Shown: piece by piece, positions 42,401-57,400 of the stretch | Numbering within the stretch: the stretch's first letter is position 1 | How the letters are laid out: each line of letters starts with the position of its first letter | Assembly (NCBI RefSeq): GCF_022458985.1 | Contig: NC_061772.1 | Coordinates: forward strand, 3,211,501 to 3,275,500 | Reading direction: 5' to 3' | Origin: Mugil cephalus | Lineage: Eukaryota; Chordata; Actinopteri; Mugiliformes; Mugilidae | DNA: 64,000 bases | Notes under the pieces: generated by a model | The model's input: the letters and a program-made list of their open reading frames with translations, nothing else | The model's database searches: none | Told to the model about the DNA's origin: nothing | Program-made: the position numbers and the translations under genes

Positions 42401-45400
42401 GATGGGTGAAAATCTGTTCAGAGGCAAGTGTTAGCTAGTTTAAGCCTGGGCATATCATGCTCATTTCTGGGTTTATAATTTTTATGTTAGCTCTACCATA
42501 TTTAGGTTCAGAAGACACACTTTTCCTTACTGTCCATTGCTGCTGGACCACAACAAATGCTGCACCTTTAGTCCTGCAGATAATATAGTTTACCAACTGA
42601 TAACTGATTAAGGAAAATGACAAATCCACTAACAGACAGTATCCATGTTATAAACCGTTAGCATAAAGTTGGAATAATTCTGTTTTAAGATGGATTCCTC
42701 TTATTACTCCTATTTATGCAAATCACATTGCCACAACCATTTAAAAATATTTAATTCCAACTTTACAGTGCTTCTGTTATCTGTGCTTCTGGCATGTTTC
42801 TGAATGTAGACTTTAAAGTGAAGTCGGAAGACCAGGTACGACTGGTATGAGATCCACACATACACAATATATTCCCTGGGGTCCAACACTGACTGTGTAA
42901 AAGGGCCAGTAATGTGTTGTTCGTTCATTTTGGAAGTCCATGAATGGAGTCAGTTTAACGGAACTATAAAACAAAGTCTTGACAGCCAGTGGAAACCTGG
43001 GCTATTGTCTTCCAGGGAACATTTTGCACACATTTACGTGTGTAATGTAGAGATATGTCCCAGACTCTATGCTTTGGATCATTGTCATACTGACAAAGAG
43101 AGCCGTCGCCCTGTTCTGACTGTGGAGCAGGTTTTCTTCACTGACCTTCTTCACTGACATCTCTGAGCAATCTCACTGGAAGAAAAACCCATAGAATGTT
43201 GCTGCCACCATAACTTGGGATTTGTCTTGACACTGAGACTTGGGATCCTTTATACACAGTTCTTTGCTTTTTTCTTTTTTTTTTTTTAAAGTTTGTCCAA
43301 CACAATCAGATGTCAGATGAAATACGTCTAAAGCATTACTAAAGCAAACAGAATGCATCCGACCACAATCTGGAGCCACAGCTAAGAATCTCAGTACCTT
43401 TGTAAAGGAGATTTCTGTTTTTGAGTCTACATTCTACATTTTGATGAGTTATTATGATTAAACTGCTGGGAGCATAGAAATTGTATTCTTTAAGATTAAA
43501 TCTACATCATGGCGTGTTGTACCATTTCTTTCAGTGAACGTTAATAGTTTAGATTATTTGTAGAATATTTAACCCTACTGGAAGTGAAAAGCAATGTGTT
43601 GTGAAATGCCGTGCCTGTTAATGATGACGCCCAGTTGTGACACTGTTGTCAGCGTTCTTGTAGTTCCTGTGGGGCGGGTGAGGAATATACTGACTGTTAG
43701 GGTTAGTCATATTTGGGAACTCTTTGGGGCCAAACAGCCTTGGAGGGCCTATGATAAAACCACCAACAGTACATTTCTTAAAAAAAAGTTGAATATTGTA
43801 TCACTCTGGGGTTCCCCTTGAATACTCAGTGACATGTCATACACAGGGAAATTTGTTCACAGTAAGGAAACAGAGGGGAAACCCACAGAGATTACCTTTA
43901 GTAGAGGACATTTAGTTGTCTTAAAAAGGTCCTCTATTGACATTGAAAAAGTCAGAGGAGACCAGTTGCTCTATTTTTAATCCAAGATGTTTCCGTTCTT
44001 GCTTCATTTCAGCTGTTCAACAGCTCAGAGACTTCTTTGTTGTATGTTTCATTGCACAACGCTCTCAGTGGGTGACAGGTCTGAACTGTAGAGATGCCAG
44101 GTTTGCAGACATAGCATTATACAGCAAGAAGTTCGACCAAGCAATCTGATTGGCCAATAAGACATTTAGAATGTGCTCAAATCAGCATTACAGCACGGCT
44201 GACTCATCACTAAAAATATTGCTCCACCAAGTGGCAACATTGTATCCATCTCCATGGCAACACTGTAACTGTCAGAGCTGGAGCAAGAAACGGCTGAAAA
44301 ATACGCTACAAAATGGACCGGTTTGTTGTTTATTTCGACTTATTTGCTGGTCTCAGTTTCGATGAATGGTTGGAGGAGGATGAGAATAACCAAAAAAAAT
44401 AAAGATTTGTGCCTATTTCGGATGAGGAATCAACTGGAATTGTCCAGGAATGAACGGACCATGGCCAGATCAACGACTTGGGCAGTCAGATGTTTCCAGG
44501 ACTATCTGAAAACCACCAAGCAGGATGTAGATTTTCCAACTGTGACAAAAGAAAAGCTGAACAGAATTCTTTGTGAATTTTATGACCGAGGCGCTCCTGA
44601 CCGCATCACCGTCGTGCTCAAATGATGCTAAAGCACACCCTCTCGGGTAATATTGCTTAAGTCTACAAACTGTTGGAGGCACAGGGAGAACATGTAAACA
44701 AAGCACACAAAGCCAGCTGGTGGGTTTGAACCAAGAATCTTCGTTCTGTGATACATCGGTGCTAACTGCACTTCCTAATCAGTGCTTTCTTTCAAACTGT
44801 CACTCTATAGCTAAATGTATCCGTGTCAACCACAAATGCAGCTTCAACCTTAACGGCCAGTCAGAGCAGCTGCAGCTGTGCTCAGTTAGTGGCTGTAGAC
44901 CAGAGATGGCCCATTTATCGTGCCTTCAAATAGGCGCCTGTTGAGCGTTTTTCATGAGACCACGCTAACAGCCTTGTCTTGTGATATTCTCAACATGTTC
45001 ACAAGTAGGGATGTGTGTTGCTGATGATGAGTTCATTATGTTGTAACAGTTTTCTTACTCATTTTGTAATATGTCTGGGAAAATGTCCTTTCATGATGAC
45101 TTTCCAATACTCACATTAAATCACCTGTCTGTTAGCTTTCTAACTGTTAGCCTCAATGCCAGCAGTTGTCAAGCACATTTGGTGTGCATGTCCTAAGTGC
45201 GATCATGTAATTTTGGTTTGAAGGTGCACTGAGCAATCATCACTTTTTCTTTCTCTTGTCAATGTGTTATAGTCTGGATAAACGAACACTTCACCTACTT
45301 CAGATCAACTTCCACCAAACCAAATAGGGGCTGCAAATAGTCTCTTTGCTAAGTGTAAGATTACATAGAACTATAAATCAAAAGTGCAGCGCTGTGATGG

Positions 45401-48400
45401 CACACCATCTGCCCTGTGTCCAGTTAGTCTTGTCTTGAGGAAGTTCTCTAGCACACCTGTGTCCAAGTGAGGAGTAAAACTTACGTGACTGGTAAGGCTC
45501 CCTCTGGGGACTGAAATTCATGGCAGTAGAATGATTCCAGTTCTGATGGCATTGGAGAGCAATTTGTACAGAGGCACCACCAGCTCCTGTTTGCTTTAAG
45601 CAAACTCACTTTCTGAACAGCCCCTGCTGTCTGTTCCCCTTTTGCTTGTCTGTTTCCACAGCCTCGAGCTGTCCCCTGCATTGCTCCCTCTCTCCACTAC
45701 AAAAAAGGAAAAGACTTTCTACCCGAGTCACCCACTGCATTATAAAGAAAAGTGTGCCTATCCATAATGTTCTCTGCACTCATATTAAAAAATGCTGTGG
45801 TGGATTAGTGAGGATTCCCTGAGTCAGCTTCTATAAATCTAAGCAGAAACAAGTTGTAGTTCTTGAAGAACCAACAACATCACTGGTTACCCTGGAGTCA
45901 CAAAGAAAAAAAAACTATTAATGAAAATTGACAGCCCTCTTAATATTCTACATGTTACATTTTTGAATTTCATCATTTTGTGTGTGGGTCTTCCATTTAT
46001 TTATTTATGTATGTATTTATTTTACCATGATATGTGACGAACATATTGTGAAGCCCCTTAAGACAATGATGTGTGATATTGGACAGGTCTATATATGCAG
46101 CATAAAGTTGTAAAATGTATTGAAAGAAATAAAATGTACTAAAGGAACTGCATGTATTCTATTTTGCAGCTTGTAGGAGGTGTAATCCTGGGTGTTGCCC
46201 TGTGGTTGAGACATGACCCCAAGATCAGCAGCCTGCTGGAGCTTAAAGTTGATGACACCGTAGCCCCCAGTACCTTCTACACCTGTATGTATTTCATCAC
46301 CGTTATTTGCATTTTTACAACACTCATTTCTCTGCTTTCATTTTCTCTGTCATCACATTTTATATACTAGAAGGAAATGTGTCACTACAACTCTAGAGTC
46401 ACATCTTGAAACTAGTACTGGTGTATATGGCATCACCTCCATTAATGTTCCAGTAAATGTGGTGGTCCCATTTCATAAATTCCTCACTGTAGTTAATAGA
46501 ATGAATAGATATATATGTGCTATTACAGTACCACATAAATTATCAATGGCCAGTGCCTATAAGACCTAAGTGGAGCTACTTAAGTTGATTAAAATGAATG
46601 TGCTATTCATTATTAATGTTTTGAATCAACGGTCACGTTTGCAAGACCTAAGAACACCATTGTAAAAATTATTTTATAAAATAATCCATGAAAAAATATT
46701 TTCCTTTAAGAAGTACTGATGTCAGTCACTTAGAGCACATGTCCTGCCTAACAGGCATGATCCATATGTGTTATATAGTCGCAGATAATTAGATAAGTAA
46801 TGATAGAAATGGGAGAACTGAAACTGTGTTTCAAGCTGTTAAGAAGCAATGTTTTTAGTGGGAGACATAACTCCCTTTTGACAGATCCTTGTATTTGTAA
46901 CTTTGGCCACATTTTACACATACAAAAGCTACATAACACTGGAGAACGGGTAAAACAAATTAGTATTTATCCTAGAACTGACAAGTTTTGACAGTCCAGT
47001 AAAATGTGATGGGATTGCAGTAGTTGCTATGTTCACACGATGCATGTCAAAAAACCTTGTTCTTCCTAAAAAGGTCTTGTAATACCAGACATAAGGACGT
47101 CCTCAACAACATGTGGTTCTTGTCTAAACAACCAAACAGATAAAGATGTGCATCGCTATAGAGGAATAAATTGTCACAGATTGGTGAGATGGAAAAATAT
47201 AGTTAATCTAATATTCAAGTTCTTTTGGAGAAACGTGAAGATATATATATATATAAATGTCTTTGAATTGAGCATATTTAGCTATGCTGCAAATAGAGAC
47301 TTGCGTGTCCTTTTTAATCTCTCTGTGACTTTTCCTAATGATTTAAAATATTCCCTCAAAATACGTCTCTATTACCGATTACCTTCTGTGGGTGCGGTGC
47401 CATCTCTGGTTTTCCATATAAATCAAACTGATGCAAGATAAACACAACAAAGAACAACAGATGTGGATTAATTGTCAGCAATCTTTTGCTCCCCGACTGA
47501 AATGGTTTTACTGTTAATCTGATGGTGACGGTTCATAGCTCCATTAGCTTCAAATAATAATTTGAGTGCTGTTTATTCCTGGTTGCATTTTGCAGGGAAA
47601 ACAGTCTCTGCAAAGACTATAAGATATATATATATAGTGAGGGGAATATACAAAAAGTGGAAAGAAGCAAGGCAGATATAGTGCTTTTACCATACTTGTA
47701 CAATGGTAATACATGTGACACGTGAAGCATTTAATGTAACTGATAACATCAATAATAACCAAGGAATAACCAAAAGTCCAGAAAAGTTTGTATGTGTGCA
47801 GCTCTAATAGACTATTAATAACCACAAAATGAATAGCCAGATCCACCCAGCTACTCCAGAAATGCTGATGCGAGCTCAGTGTATTGTCGTGTGCCACTGC
47901 TGCAAAGAGACAGAGAGAAAACATTAGGTTGACATCTGGACAGGGAAAATATCAGAGTTTATCAGATGTGTAGTAAGCATCAAGAAAGAAGCCTTCAGTT
48001 GACGGTCACAGACTGATTTTGGACTACGCGCAGACGGCCACACAGAGTCGACCCATCATAGCCTTGGCCCGGTGACAACATTTACATCGCACAAATCTAA
48101 CAGAGCAGGCAGCAATATTTATGTATCTGCATTATTGCAGACTGGGTTTCTGTGGCAACATTCAAATTTGAACTTACTGCTCATGCAATCTCTACATCAT
48201 CAACTGAATAGTTCATACTGCATCTGCAGCTTCACATGAAAAGTAATCTTTATTCATTAGTCAAGGCAACTGTTACTGTCTTTTTTGTCAGCTGATTAGT
48301 TTGAGTTATTGCAGTGTGTAAAGAAATGTTTCTTAGTATTTCTATTTTGTCACACAGTTGTCTCAAGAGTTCTTTTGTAATGGTGCAGAAAACGAAACTC

Positions 48401-51400
48401 TGTGACTCCTGTCAGCCAAAAACGGAACTCAGTGTCCTAAGTTGAAGAGTGGAAAACTTGGCCCTGGTCTGATGAATCACATATATTGAGAATTTGGCAT
48501 CAAGCAACCTGTCACGTTGGTGGTGGTTGTGTATTTATGATGATTTACCATCTTCAAATGGCTTCTTCCAACATAACGATATCACAAAGTGAAATTGGCT
48601 GTACTCAGCAGCCTCCACACCAGCTGGACGTAGCCCAGGTCATAAGAGTAGGCTGGGCATCAAACCCCCATTGCATCACATGGGTATAGCACTATGGCCG
48701 ACACTAAATCGTACCCCTAGACTACGACGGGTGTAAAGTAAATATACTCAGTGTAGAGTTCAATAATTTGTCTTGCACATTTTCTTTCCTTCAGCTCTGC
48801 CGTCAATTTTAATATATTTTTTTGGAATATTTCTTGTAAGTGTAAGCTGTGGTGGCTGCGATAGAATGTGTCGGCGTGGATGCAGATGTAGATGCTTCAA
48901 ACAGTGTTGATATTTATCACAACACTGGACATAGCTAAGTCTGATATAGGGCTTACATCCAATTTTTTTACGTTCAGCTGGTGCAACCAGCCACAGATGT
49001 TCATCCACTAGACTAGAGCATTCTTCTTTGAATGTGGAAGAATGGGAGACTCGAAACGATGTCATGTTGACATGGTGGTGGTCTCCAGCATCTTGTGGAA
49101 TTCATACCACGAAGAAGAGTCCGTTCTGAAAGCAGAGGGAGGCTTGACCCAGCATGAGTGGTGTTTCTTGTGCTGGTCGTGACTAATTCTAATGAAATGG
49201 GGCTGGCTCAGGCCTCTCTCAGATCATCAGCTACTTGTGACCAGGACTAATGGAGGACACACAGGTCATCATGTGACTCTGTTAAAAGCTTGCACCCACA
49301 TGAAGCTACTTAGCTGCTGGGACTTTACTCAAGTCATTCCCACCTGTCTGCGTCAAACCCTGAGTCATCTGCCTTGTGCCCATGAAGAATTAGAAGAAAA
49401 AGTAAATGTATAATGATAGGACAGAATCGATGTAATTAGAAATAAAGCTAAGAAAGAGTCTCTTAGGTGTACCCCAAATATAGAAAAAAGGAGGTGTTGT
49501 TTGAATCAGTGTCTTGTCATGCAGCTGTTCAAAACAAAAAGCCTCACTCCTCAGTAACAGCTACTTTAGAACTTTCTCTCGAACAGGCTCGATGATTGCA
49601 TCCTACCATTACATAAAGCCTTCCTCTCATTCCTAAGAAGGGGAGAAGAAAACCTAGTCAGTATAGGAAAAAATTCCTCACTGGCCCTTCCTCCTCCTCC
49701 TCCTCCTCCTCCTTCTCCTTCTCCTCTACCACCTCTCCAGCCCCACCCTTCTTTCCTCCCTCCTCTGCAAAAGTTTCTGTTCCTTCCCTCAGTTTCTTTC
49801 CACTGTCGCTCCCCCCTTTCCTTCCCCATCTGGTTGTGGTTAGTGTTCAAGTCGCTGTGTGTCTCCTTTTCTTCCCCCTAGTCTTTCCCTCCTTCTGTCT
49901 CAGTCAGCCCCCATTTTCCTACATCTGTTCCTCTCCTTTCTCTTACCCCTGCACACTGACACACAATTACCCAGTGACCTTCCTCTCATGTTTCTACACA
50001 ATTAAAAATGCTTTTCGTTGTACTGGTTCTTACAGAGGTCTGGTTTCTTACCCATCCCAACCGAAAAGAGATGTGCTCCCGTTTTAAAGCCATATCAACT
50101 ACAATGGAAGCTTGAAAAAGTCTTCCTTATACCAGAATTCTCGATTCCTGTTCTTTGTCCTGTAGAATTCCAGTTAGCTCTGTCTCAATTCACTTAAAAT
50201 GTCCGTTTTGGCAGAATACATAAGCATTTCAACATTTGTGGTTGTTAGCAGACTGTCATCTGATGGTGATGATTTGGAATTCTGCTTTCAAAATATCTGT
50301 TTATAGAAATTCCATTAGCTAACTTCATGTGAAGCCCTTTTTTTCCATGAATGTTGCCCCAGACACCCTGTTCCTAATAATTCAAGTTTAGAAATGTTGA
50401 AACACTTACGTCCTTCCGTCAATGACTCATATTGTGTTATCTCAGTCTTCACATGAAACTATGACTTCCCTTACTTGCAACCATATCTTTTAAACTGACA
50501 CACCTTATATATAACCCTATTAAATGTTCATTTGGATCTACAATGAGTGTCATTTAATATAAAAACTGCTTTATATTTGTGCCACCTATATTCATAAACT
50601 TACCGTGTTTTTAACATAGTTTACATTTCTGAGGCTAGAGGAAGGAGGTCATCACTTAACTCTGCTTGACTCACTTTCCCATTGTCCAGTACACAACATA
50701 GTCACTCAGTTGCTCAGACGCTTGCTGTCTCCTACTCTGAGTAAGTAAAATGAGAATCCTGTTTCACATCACCTCCAGGAGGGTTAATATGACACACTGT
50801 GGTATTTGTAGTTTGGGCACCACCTTCCCTTCCTTGACAAGAAATCAGTAAACCAAATTAATCAGTTTCATGTCACACAAAGTAAACTCTCGATCACTCA
50901 CGGTGATCACCCTCTTTTATTTTGCATGACTACACAGGATCTCAACATGGTGACAAATGGGCATGTGTGTTTATAAACGGCTTATAGCTTCGAAGACTTT
51001 GAAGACGTTGGACTCATAATTTACGAGTCTGGTCATTTGGATTGTGGGAGGCGGGGTTGTTTCAACACATACAGATTCAAATAAAAAGAATAAATATCTT
51101 AATTAAAGTCCTTCAACTAACCAGAACCCTTTTATTGTAACAAGAGGTCAGTCAAATAAATGTATGAACACTGATTTGATTTTGCTAACTGCTCATTTGA
51201 TTTGGTGGTGGAGAGTGTAATGGGTATAACTGGGTAAATTTAATCACGAGATCTGCAAATAACTTTTGCAACTGTTGCTGTCAATATGCATGCATCCACA
51301 GTCAGAGAAAGACTGGACAAATATAAGCTGAATGCATGACAGGCCAGAAAGAAGCCTTTACTGTTCAAAGACAGCCATATAGTAGATGAGTTTGACAGTG

Positions 51401-54400
51401 AACATATAGGCAAAGACCAGGGCTAGGAAATCTGTGGTTACTGTCACCATAGTAACAGTAATAGAATAGCAATAGCATGTTTTTTTGACACTGAGCTTGT
51501 TGCAGTTGCTGACCTCATACAAAACAACATGAGGCCAATGAAGAAGTGGAGGATCCAGATTTGAATCTCATTTACTGTGTTTACTGTTTACGAGACACAG
51601 GTAGTCTAAGTCTGGCTTCAAATCAGTGAGAGTCCAACAACACCTGAAGGAGCAATGCAAATAACAATGTGATTCTTAAAGTAACCACTCATTTATTATT
51701 TGTTGCTTTGTAATCTGAGATGATCTTTACACATCTCATCTCAGTGCTGTGAAGCTGGGAGGCATGTAGTCCCATCAGCTGTAGAGCCTAGACAAGGAAG
51801 ATGCAGAAGGCCTGATGAATGGCAGCAGACAGGGGGCATAATGGAAGAGAAGCCATGAGTAGATTAAATAAAGACAGGCAGGAAAAGACATTTAAGTAAA
51901 TGGAATTGTTGAGAGCATCATTTTGAATGAGAAAATGCATTACATAGAAAGGACAGATGGGTGGCGGACTGCCAGGACAGGGAGAGGCTGAGATTGCCAA
52001 ACCGTTAGGAGGACTGTGTGACACTGGAGAGCCACAATGTAGGAGATGGAGGGAGCACTTGCCAAGATATTGATTTATAAATTACACTTAGTTGTGCGGC
52101 TCTGCGAGTAAAGCAGAGGTGGGAGGAGGGGTATACAGGGTACGTGACCAGTTAGTGGTCTGGAATCTAATTATGTCTGAGCTGACAAGCAGAAGTAATG
52201 ATGCTGGGGCTGAACAGAGAGCTGCACTTCAGCCCTGAAATGAGAACAATAGGACAGTGAGAGAATGCACTGGACCAGTCAATACAATATTTGTGTCTCA
52301 ATAAAATATCTGTATTTATTTATTTTTTATTTGGAACATGTTTATTTGAGTATTACTTGAATAAAGACAATCAGTCTATACATAACATAATGTAAAAAAT
52401 GTTCTGAAAGGTTTGATTTGTTCTTGACACTTTCAGTCAGTGACATGTACATGCAGGCCTGCTGACCACTTGTCAGATAATGGGCTATCTGATGTTAAGA
52501 CGGAGCCTCCAGATTTCCCTTTTCTATTCTTAGTAATAACACATGTTCACTTGTCTATTCAATTATGCAACAGAAGTAATAATGTATGTATTAAGAATAG
52601 GAAGAGACCTGAGCATAGTATGTGCAGTACATGGCTCACATTTGTGTGCCACCCAAGTAGGTGGAGCACAGTGTTTCAAGCAGATAAAGCACTGTTTCTG
52701 AAGAGACAGCTGGGCACATTCCCTCACCCCCACCCACTCCCACCCCACCCCACCACATCTTCCATCATGGCTAATGAGCATCGAATTCATAACACAAGAA
52801 ATACATAAAATGATTCTAGAAGTTGGGAGGAAAAAACAAACAGCAGAAACTGTTTCATGCTTAGATATGGTGGTCTGGATTATGGAGCCTTGTATAAGAA
52901 CACATTAAAGGTTGTGTGAACATAACAGGAACATGACTCACTTCATTAGACTGGCATAAAAACAAAAATGTGCCATCTGCTGTTCACTGGATGCCATTGC
53001 GAGTCAGCGTGTATTTAAAAAAGGGTGGGGCAGAGGCTTTTAAAGACTACTAGTAGTTTTAAGTATTAAGAAAGTAACTTTACTTTTGGCTGCCTTAGAC
53101 TGTGATAACACTGTGATGAACACATGCTTAACTTAACAAAATTCAACACATCTAATTATGCCGCCATGCATCTCGTACATCTCATTATCCTCCAATTTTG
53201 TTCCTCTACTGCTTTTGAGCTTTTTTGTCTGTGAATGGGTTGACGACATTTTGACTTTCCACCTTAATAATCCCAAAAGCGTTGAATAAGGTCATCTGAC
53301 CTTATTCAACGCTTTTTGGATTAACGCTTTTTGGATTACCATGACCTGGATGACTGAGAACCTTCATAGACTTTCCATCTTACTGTTTGTCCAAACCTTG
53401 ATTTACAGCCCATCCTTCGTAATTCATAACCAACAAGAAGCAGAAAAAAGGGGCCAGTCAAATAAAACAGCTCTTAAGAAACAATGTTTGGACGCTTGAC
53501 TGAGTGCAGCATATTTTAATATAGTTGGTCTTAATTATTGAATTTTCATCAGTGAATGTGGCACTGATATATATGTTGCCAAACAGATTGTGAGTCCTCC
53601 CCTTGTATCAATACGTCTTAAGATAATAACTTAGATTTCCTTAGAACAAAGACTGTGTTTATTCTGTGTAAATGTGCCACCCCATAACAGTGGTAGGGGA
53701 ATCATTTCTAAATCATCCGACCTCAGTCCCCAAGTAATAGTAATCACGCGCGAGAAGTGCTGAAGATGCAGAATTACTTTAGAGAACTCCGGCTGCCTTC
53801 TCTGTTAACGATAGATTTTAACGTTAACCTGAACTGTCCGTCTGTCTGTCTGTCTAGGTGTCCACATTCTGATTGCTGTGGGTGCAGTGATGATGGTGGT
53901 CGGTTTCCTTGGCTGCTACGGTGCCATTCAGGAGTCTCAGTGTCTGTTGGGAACGGTGAGTCACATTGCATTTATAGGTTCTCTGTGGAGTTTCAGTTGC
54001 AGTTGTGCCAGCAGTTATCCCACTTATTCACGGCTGCTCCCCAGTGGGTGTGCGTGACGCTGGATTTACAACAATTGTTAACAAATAAAGGAAAGGACTC
54101 GTTTAATTTACTTGCGGCATTTATATAAATACAATTTGCAGTCGGACAACTCCACAGTGTTCCTTCAACTTAATAAAATTAGTTTGTCTTATTAAGCAAA
54201 CTGAAGCTAAACGTTTAAATATTATCTTATGGTTCTACTTTGTCTTGTCCAGTTTTTCGCCTGCCTCGTCATCCTGTTTGCCTGCGAAGTTGCTGCTGGG
54301 ATCTGGTGCTATATGAACAGAGACACTGTAAGGATGCAAACACACACTGGTTCCATTATTATCTAATCATTAACATTAACAGTTTCTAGACACTTCACAT

Positions 54401-57400
54401 CACCTGGATGAAAAAACACATACATGGAGCAAAAGATGCATTATTAGTTACATGGAGAAGACTACAGAAGGTTTTGAGGGAAAAAAAACAACAAGCTTAC
54501 AATTTTTTATTGTCCATACGTTGAATGTTGTTGTTAAACAGTTGGGTTAATCAGAGTTTGTGTTGGAATGTGATCAAAGCACACACGTGTTACTATGCAT
54601 GTTATGAAGTATGTCAGCTTTAACAAGTAATCAATCACACACACACACACACACACACACACGTATATTATTATTTTTTTTTTTATATATTTTTTTTTAT
54701 TCGCTAATGTGAGTTTTATTTAAATGTTTTTGTTGTCCAGGCTTGATGTTTCTGTTCTAGGTTCAGGCACAAAAAAAAACATTAAGTAACTTTTGGTTTG
54801 AGTTCAAGAATGACCCAATGGAAACATGTTGTTCTCTTTTCAGGTTTCAGTCGAGATTATAAACTTCTATGACTCTGTGTATGACAAGGCCATGAAACAG
54901 ACCATTACTGACTCAGAGCGAAAGAAGGCTGTTGCCACTGTACTCAAGGTCTTCCATGAGACGGTATGTACATATGCTAACACACAAATCTAAATGATTC
55001 ACAATGAGGAATTGTCACAGTTACATATTGTAAACTTGTTTTGTTTTTTTAAATGTATTCCAGCTACTTCAACTAAACAGCTTGAACTTCTTCTCTTAAT
55101 TACCTGCTTAAACATACAAAAACTTAAAGGGCTATATTATAGTTGTATTATAGTTGTATTATGCCGTAGCTCACAAACATTTCAAATGACACAATCCCAG
55201 GTGGATCACTTCCACTACAATCCTGTGTACTTAAAATTGTCAAGTGAAAAATAAATCAGATATCTTCACTCTGTTGACTGAAACAGATTCAAGTCAACAC
55301 TGATTTTGAAAATAGTGAGTAGCGACTGAGGTAAGTGAAAAAAAAGCTAATTGCAACTTTATAACAGGAAATCTCTTTGTGTGTATTATTTTATGGTATG
55401 ATTCCTACAACTGTCAATAGGAGAAACAGAACTCCAAGCCACTGTGGTTGAAGTGGAGACAGTGAACAAAACACAGAGACCATTTCTCTGGAGTATGGAG
55501 CACAGTTTAGGCAACGAAGACAGATGAAGAGAAAAGCTCTGATACTGACCACCTGCTACCATGGCTCTGTTATCCAGTGCATCCAGTACTATAAGGCAGC
55601 AGTGGAAAGAAATGTCATCTAGAAGAAAAGCCTTGTGAGAGCATAATTACAGAGTCATCATCTGTGTTGTATTTGTGTTTCAGCTGAGCTGCTGTGGGAA
55701 AGGCGAGGGGACCAATGTTCTCACCTTGTTTACAGATAAACTGGGCCTGACTGATCTCTGCCCCAGCAGCGGATATACGACCGTAAGTACAACAGTTTAA
55801 CCCCCATTCACATGTATAACACTACATCATCTCGTTGTTCCTGATGATATGTTTTCAGACAAAGTGAACTGATTTGAAATACCTTACACATACACGGCAC
55901 ACTGATATCTCTCAAAGACAATGAAATAGTTCAGAAGAATGGGTCTTCCCCACGGCAAATATCTCCTTTCATCAGAATTGGAACTAATAACATCCTTTTT
56001 CCAGTGTAGGGTGGTACAGCACGGAAAGTGAGAGTGGTGTCAACTTTTTTATCACACATTTCCATTATTTGAAACCACTAAGAACTGCAAGGATTTAGTG
56101 GCATCTAGTGGCAATGTTATACATTGCATCCTACTGAAGTCCTGGGGTCATCACTACTTTGACTTGAAAACACATAAGAGCTGTTTAGTTTGTCACTTCT
56201 AAGCTGAGTGCTGAGCTGAGAGTTCTGACTGCAGAGATATGATGGGTCTAACATGGCGGGTTCTGTGGGAGAGCTCCTTCTTTAGATATATGGGGATCAT
56301 TCTAAGCTAAAAGAAAACAATCAATAGTTACGTTTCATTATACAGTAATGAAAATATAATTATGAATACTTTAGTCTACATACAGTTGCGTTGGCTGTCA
56401 ACATCTGTTCTGTAAAGCCATTTAGGACCAGGGCTTTACAAAGAGGGAATTGTCTTAACATGGAATTACACTGGGTGTTGTTTAGCTGTAAAATGCAGGG
56501 AAAGGGGCTGCAGTCAGACTTTTGTTGTGCAGTGGCCTTAACTTGATTTTTTGGCTGCACATTCACATTTCTGAAATTACTTGAGTCTAGTCCAAGCTGT
56601 CGGGGCTACTGGGGGATTTTCACTTTCTGCAACTGGTGTTTTTGGTATCTACCCAAAACTTTTATGTACAGCCGTTTACATCCAAAGAAAAGGGAGTCTA
56701 GAAACAATGAATTTACAAGAAAAAATGCAGTGAGGGAGTGCGTAGGTTATTTGTCATAATATTCAAGGATTAAATTAGCTACAGTTAAAGTTATAAAACA
56801 AAGTCAAATAAATAATAATTGAGAAATAATATACAGACTATAAGGTGTGTGTGAGTGTGCTATATTATTATATTACTTATTCCCTCCACACTACAACCCA
56901 CTGAGTATAGAGGAATTGTAATAATTTATGAAATTATTACAACATGTTTTTCAGAATTTCTTAAAATGCTGGTTTGAACTGAAGCTCCATCATGTTACTG
57001 ACAGTTAAGCCAAACAAGATACTGAACCTCTTTCTTTGGATTTAGGCAGTGAAACTGTGAGATAACACTGCCACCATGAGGCCAAATTGGGCATTACATT
57101 TACCTCTTAAATTCTAATCTAGGGCCTTACATTAGATAATAATAATAAAAAAAAATAATAAGTTCTGACATTTTGACACACAATTAAAGATAGTAGTTAA
57201 GATAGAAAAATCTTAAGGAGACTGTGGTTTGAACATTTACTTAAAAGAATAAAAACTGGGAGGGGTGCCCAAGGAGGGAATGCACAGGTTAAAGAAGTCT
57301 GACAACTGTAAGACAACCCCTCTCTTACAAGTGTCACAGGAAACAACACAATGGTCAAAATGGATAGGGTATTTATGTGTGCTACTGTAGTTATATATTA

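Larger units (their letters stand above)
36556..46169 (+). other. cd81 intron 1 (9.6 kb)
   Basis: Donor GTGAGC after the Trp codon, acceptor TTTTGCAG. The intron holds a MITE, a duplicated ~300-bp repeat, a 5S-derived insertion and a Crypton remnant, each entered separately, plus a G-rich stretch at about 40519..40556 and an AGG run near 42379. Large first introns often carry enhancers, but I see no specific site I can support. Confidence 0.8.
46285..53857 (+). other. cd81 intron 2 (7.6 kb)
   Basis: Donor GTATGT, acceptor TGTCTGTCTAG after a short CTGT run. The intron contains a Tc1 remnant, a polypyrimidine tract, a G4-type tract and a foldback palindrome, entered separately. The rest is AT-rich with no recognised exon. 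Confidence 0.75.

Noticed and set aside
47550..47924. 124-codon minus-strand frame
   Set aside because: AT-rich, hydrophobic-looking and without recognisable domain; expected by chance in an intron of this size.
49566..49850. Minus-strand Gly/Arg/Glu-rich frame
   Set aside because: Low-complexity translation of the CCT tract, no splice context or homology.
53757..54128. 123-codon plus-strand frame over cd81 exon 3
   Set aside because: Wrong frame; the real exon 53858-53955 is read as [20 protein letters not shown].
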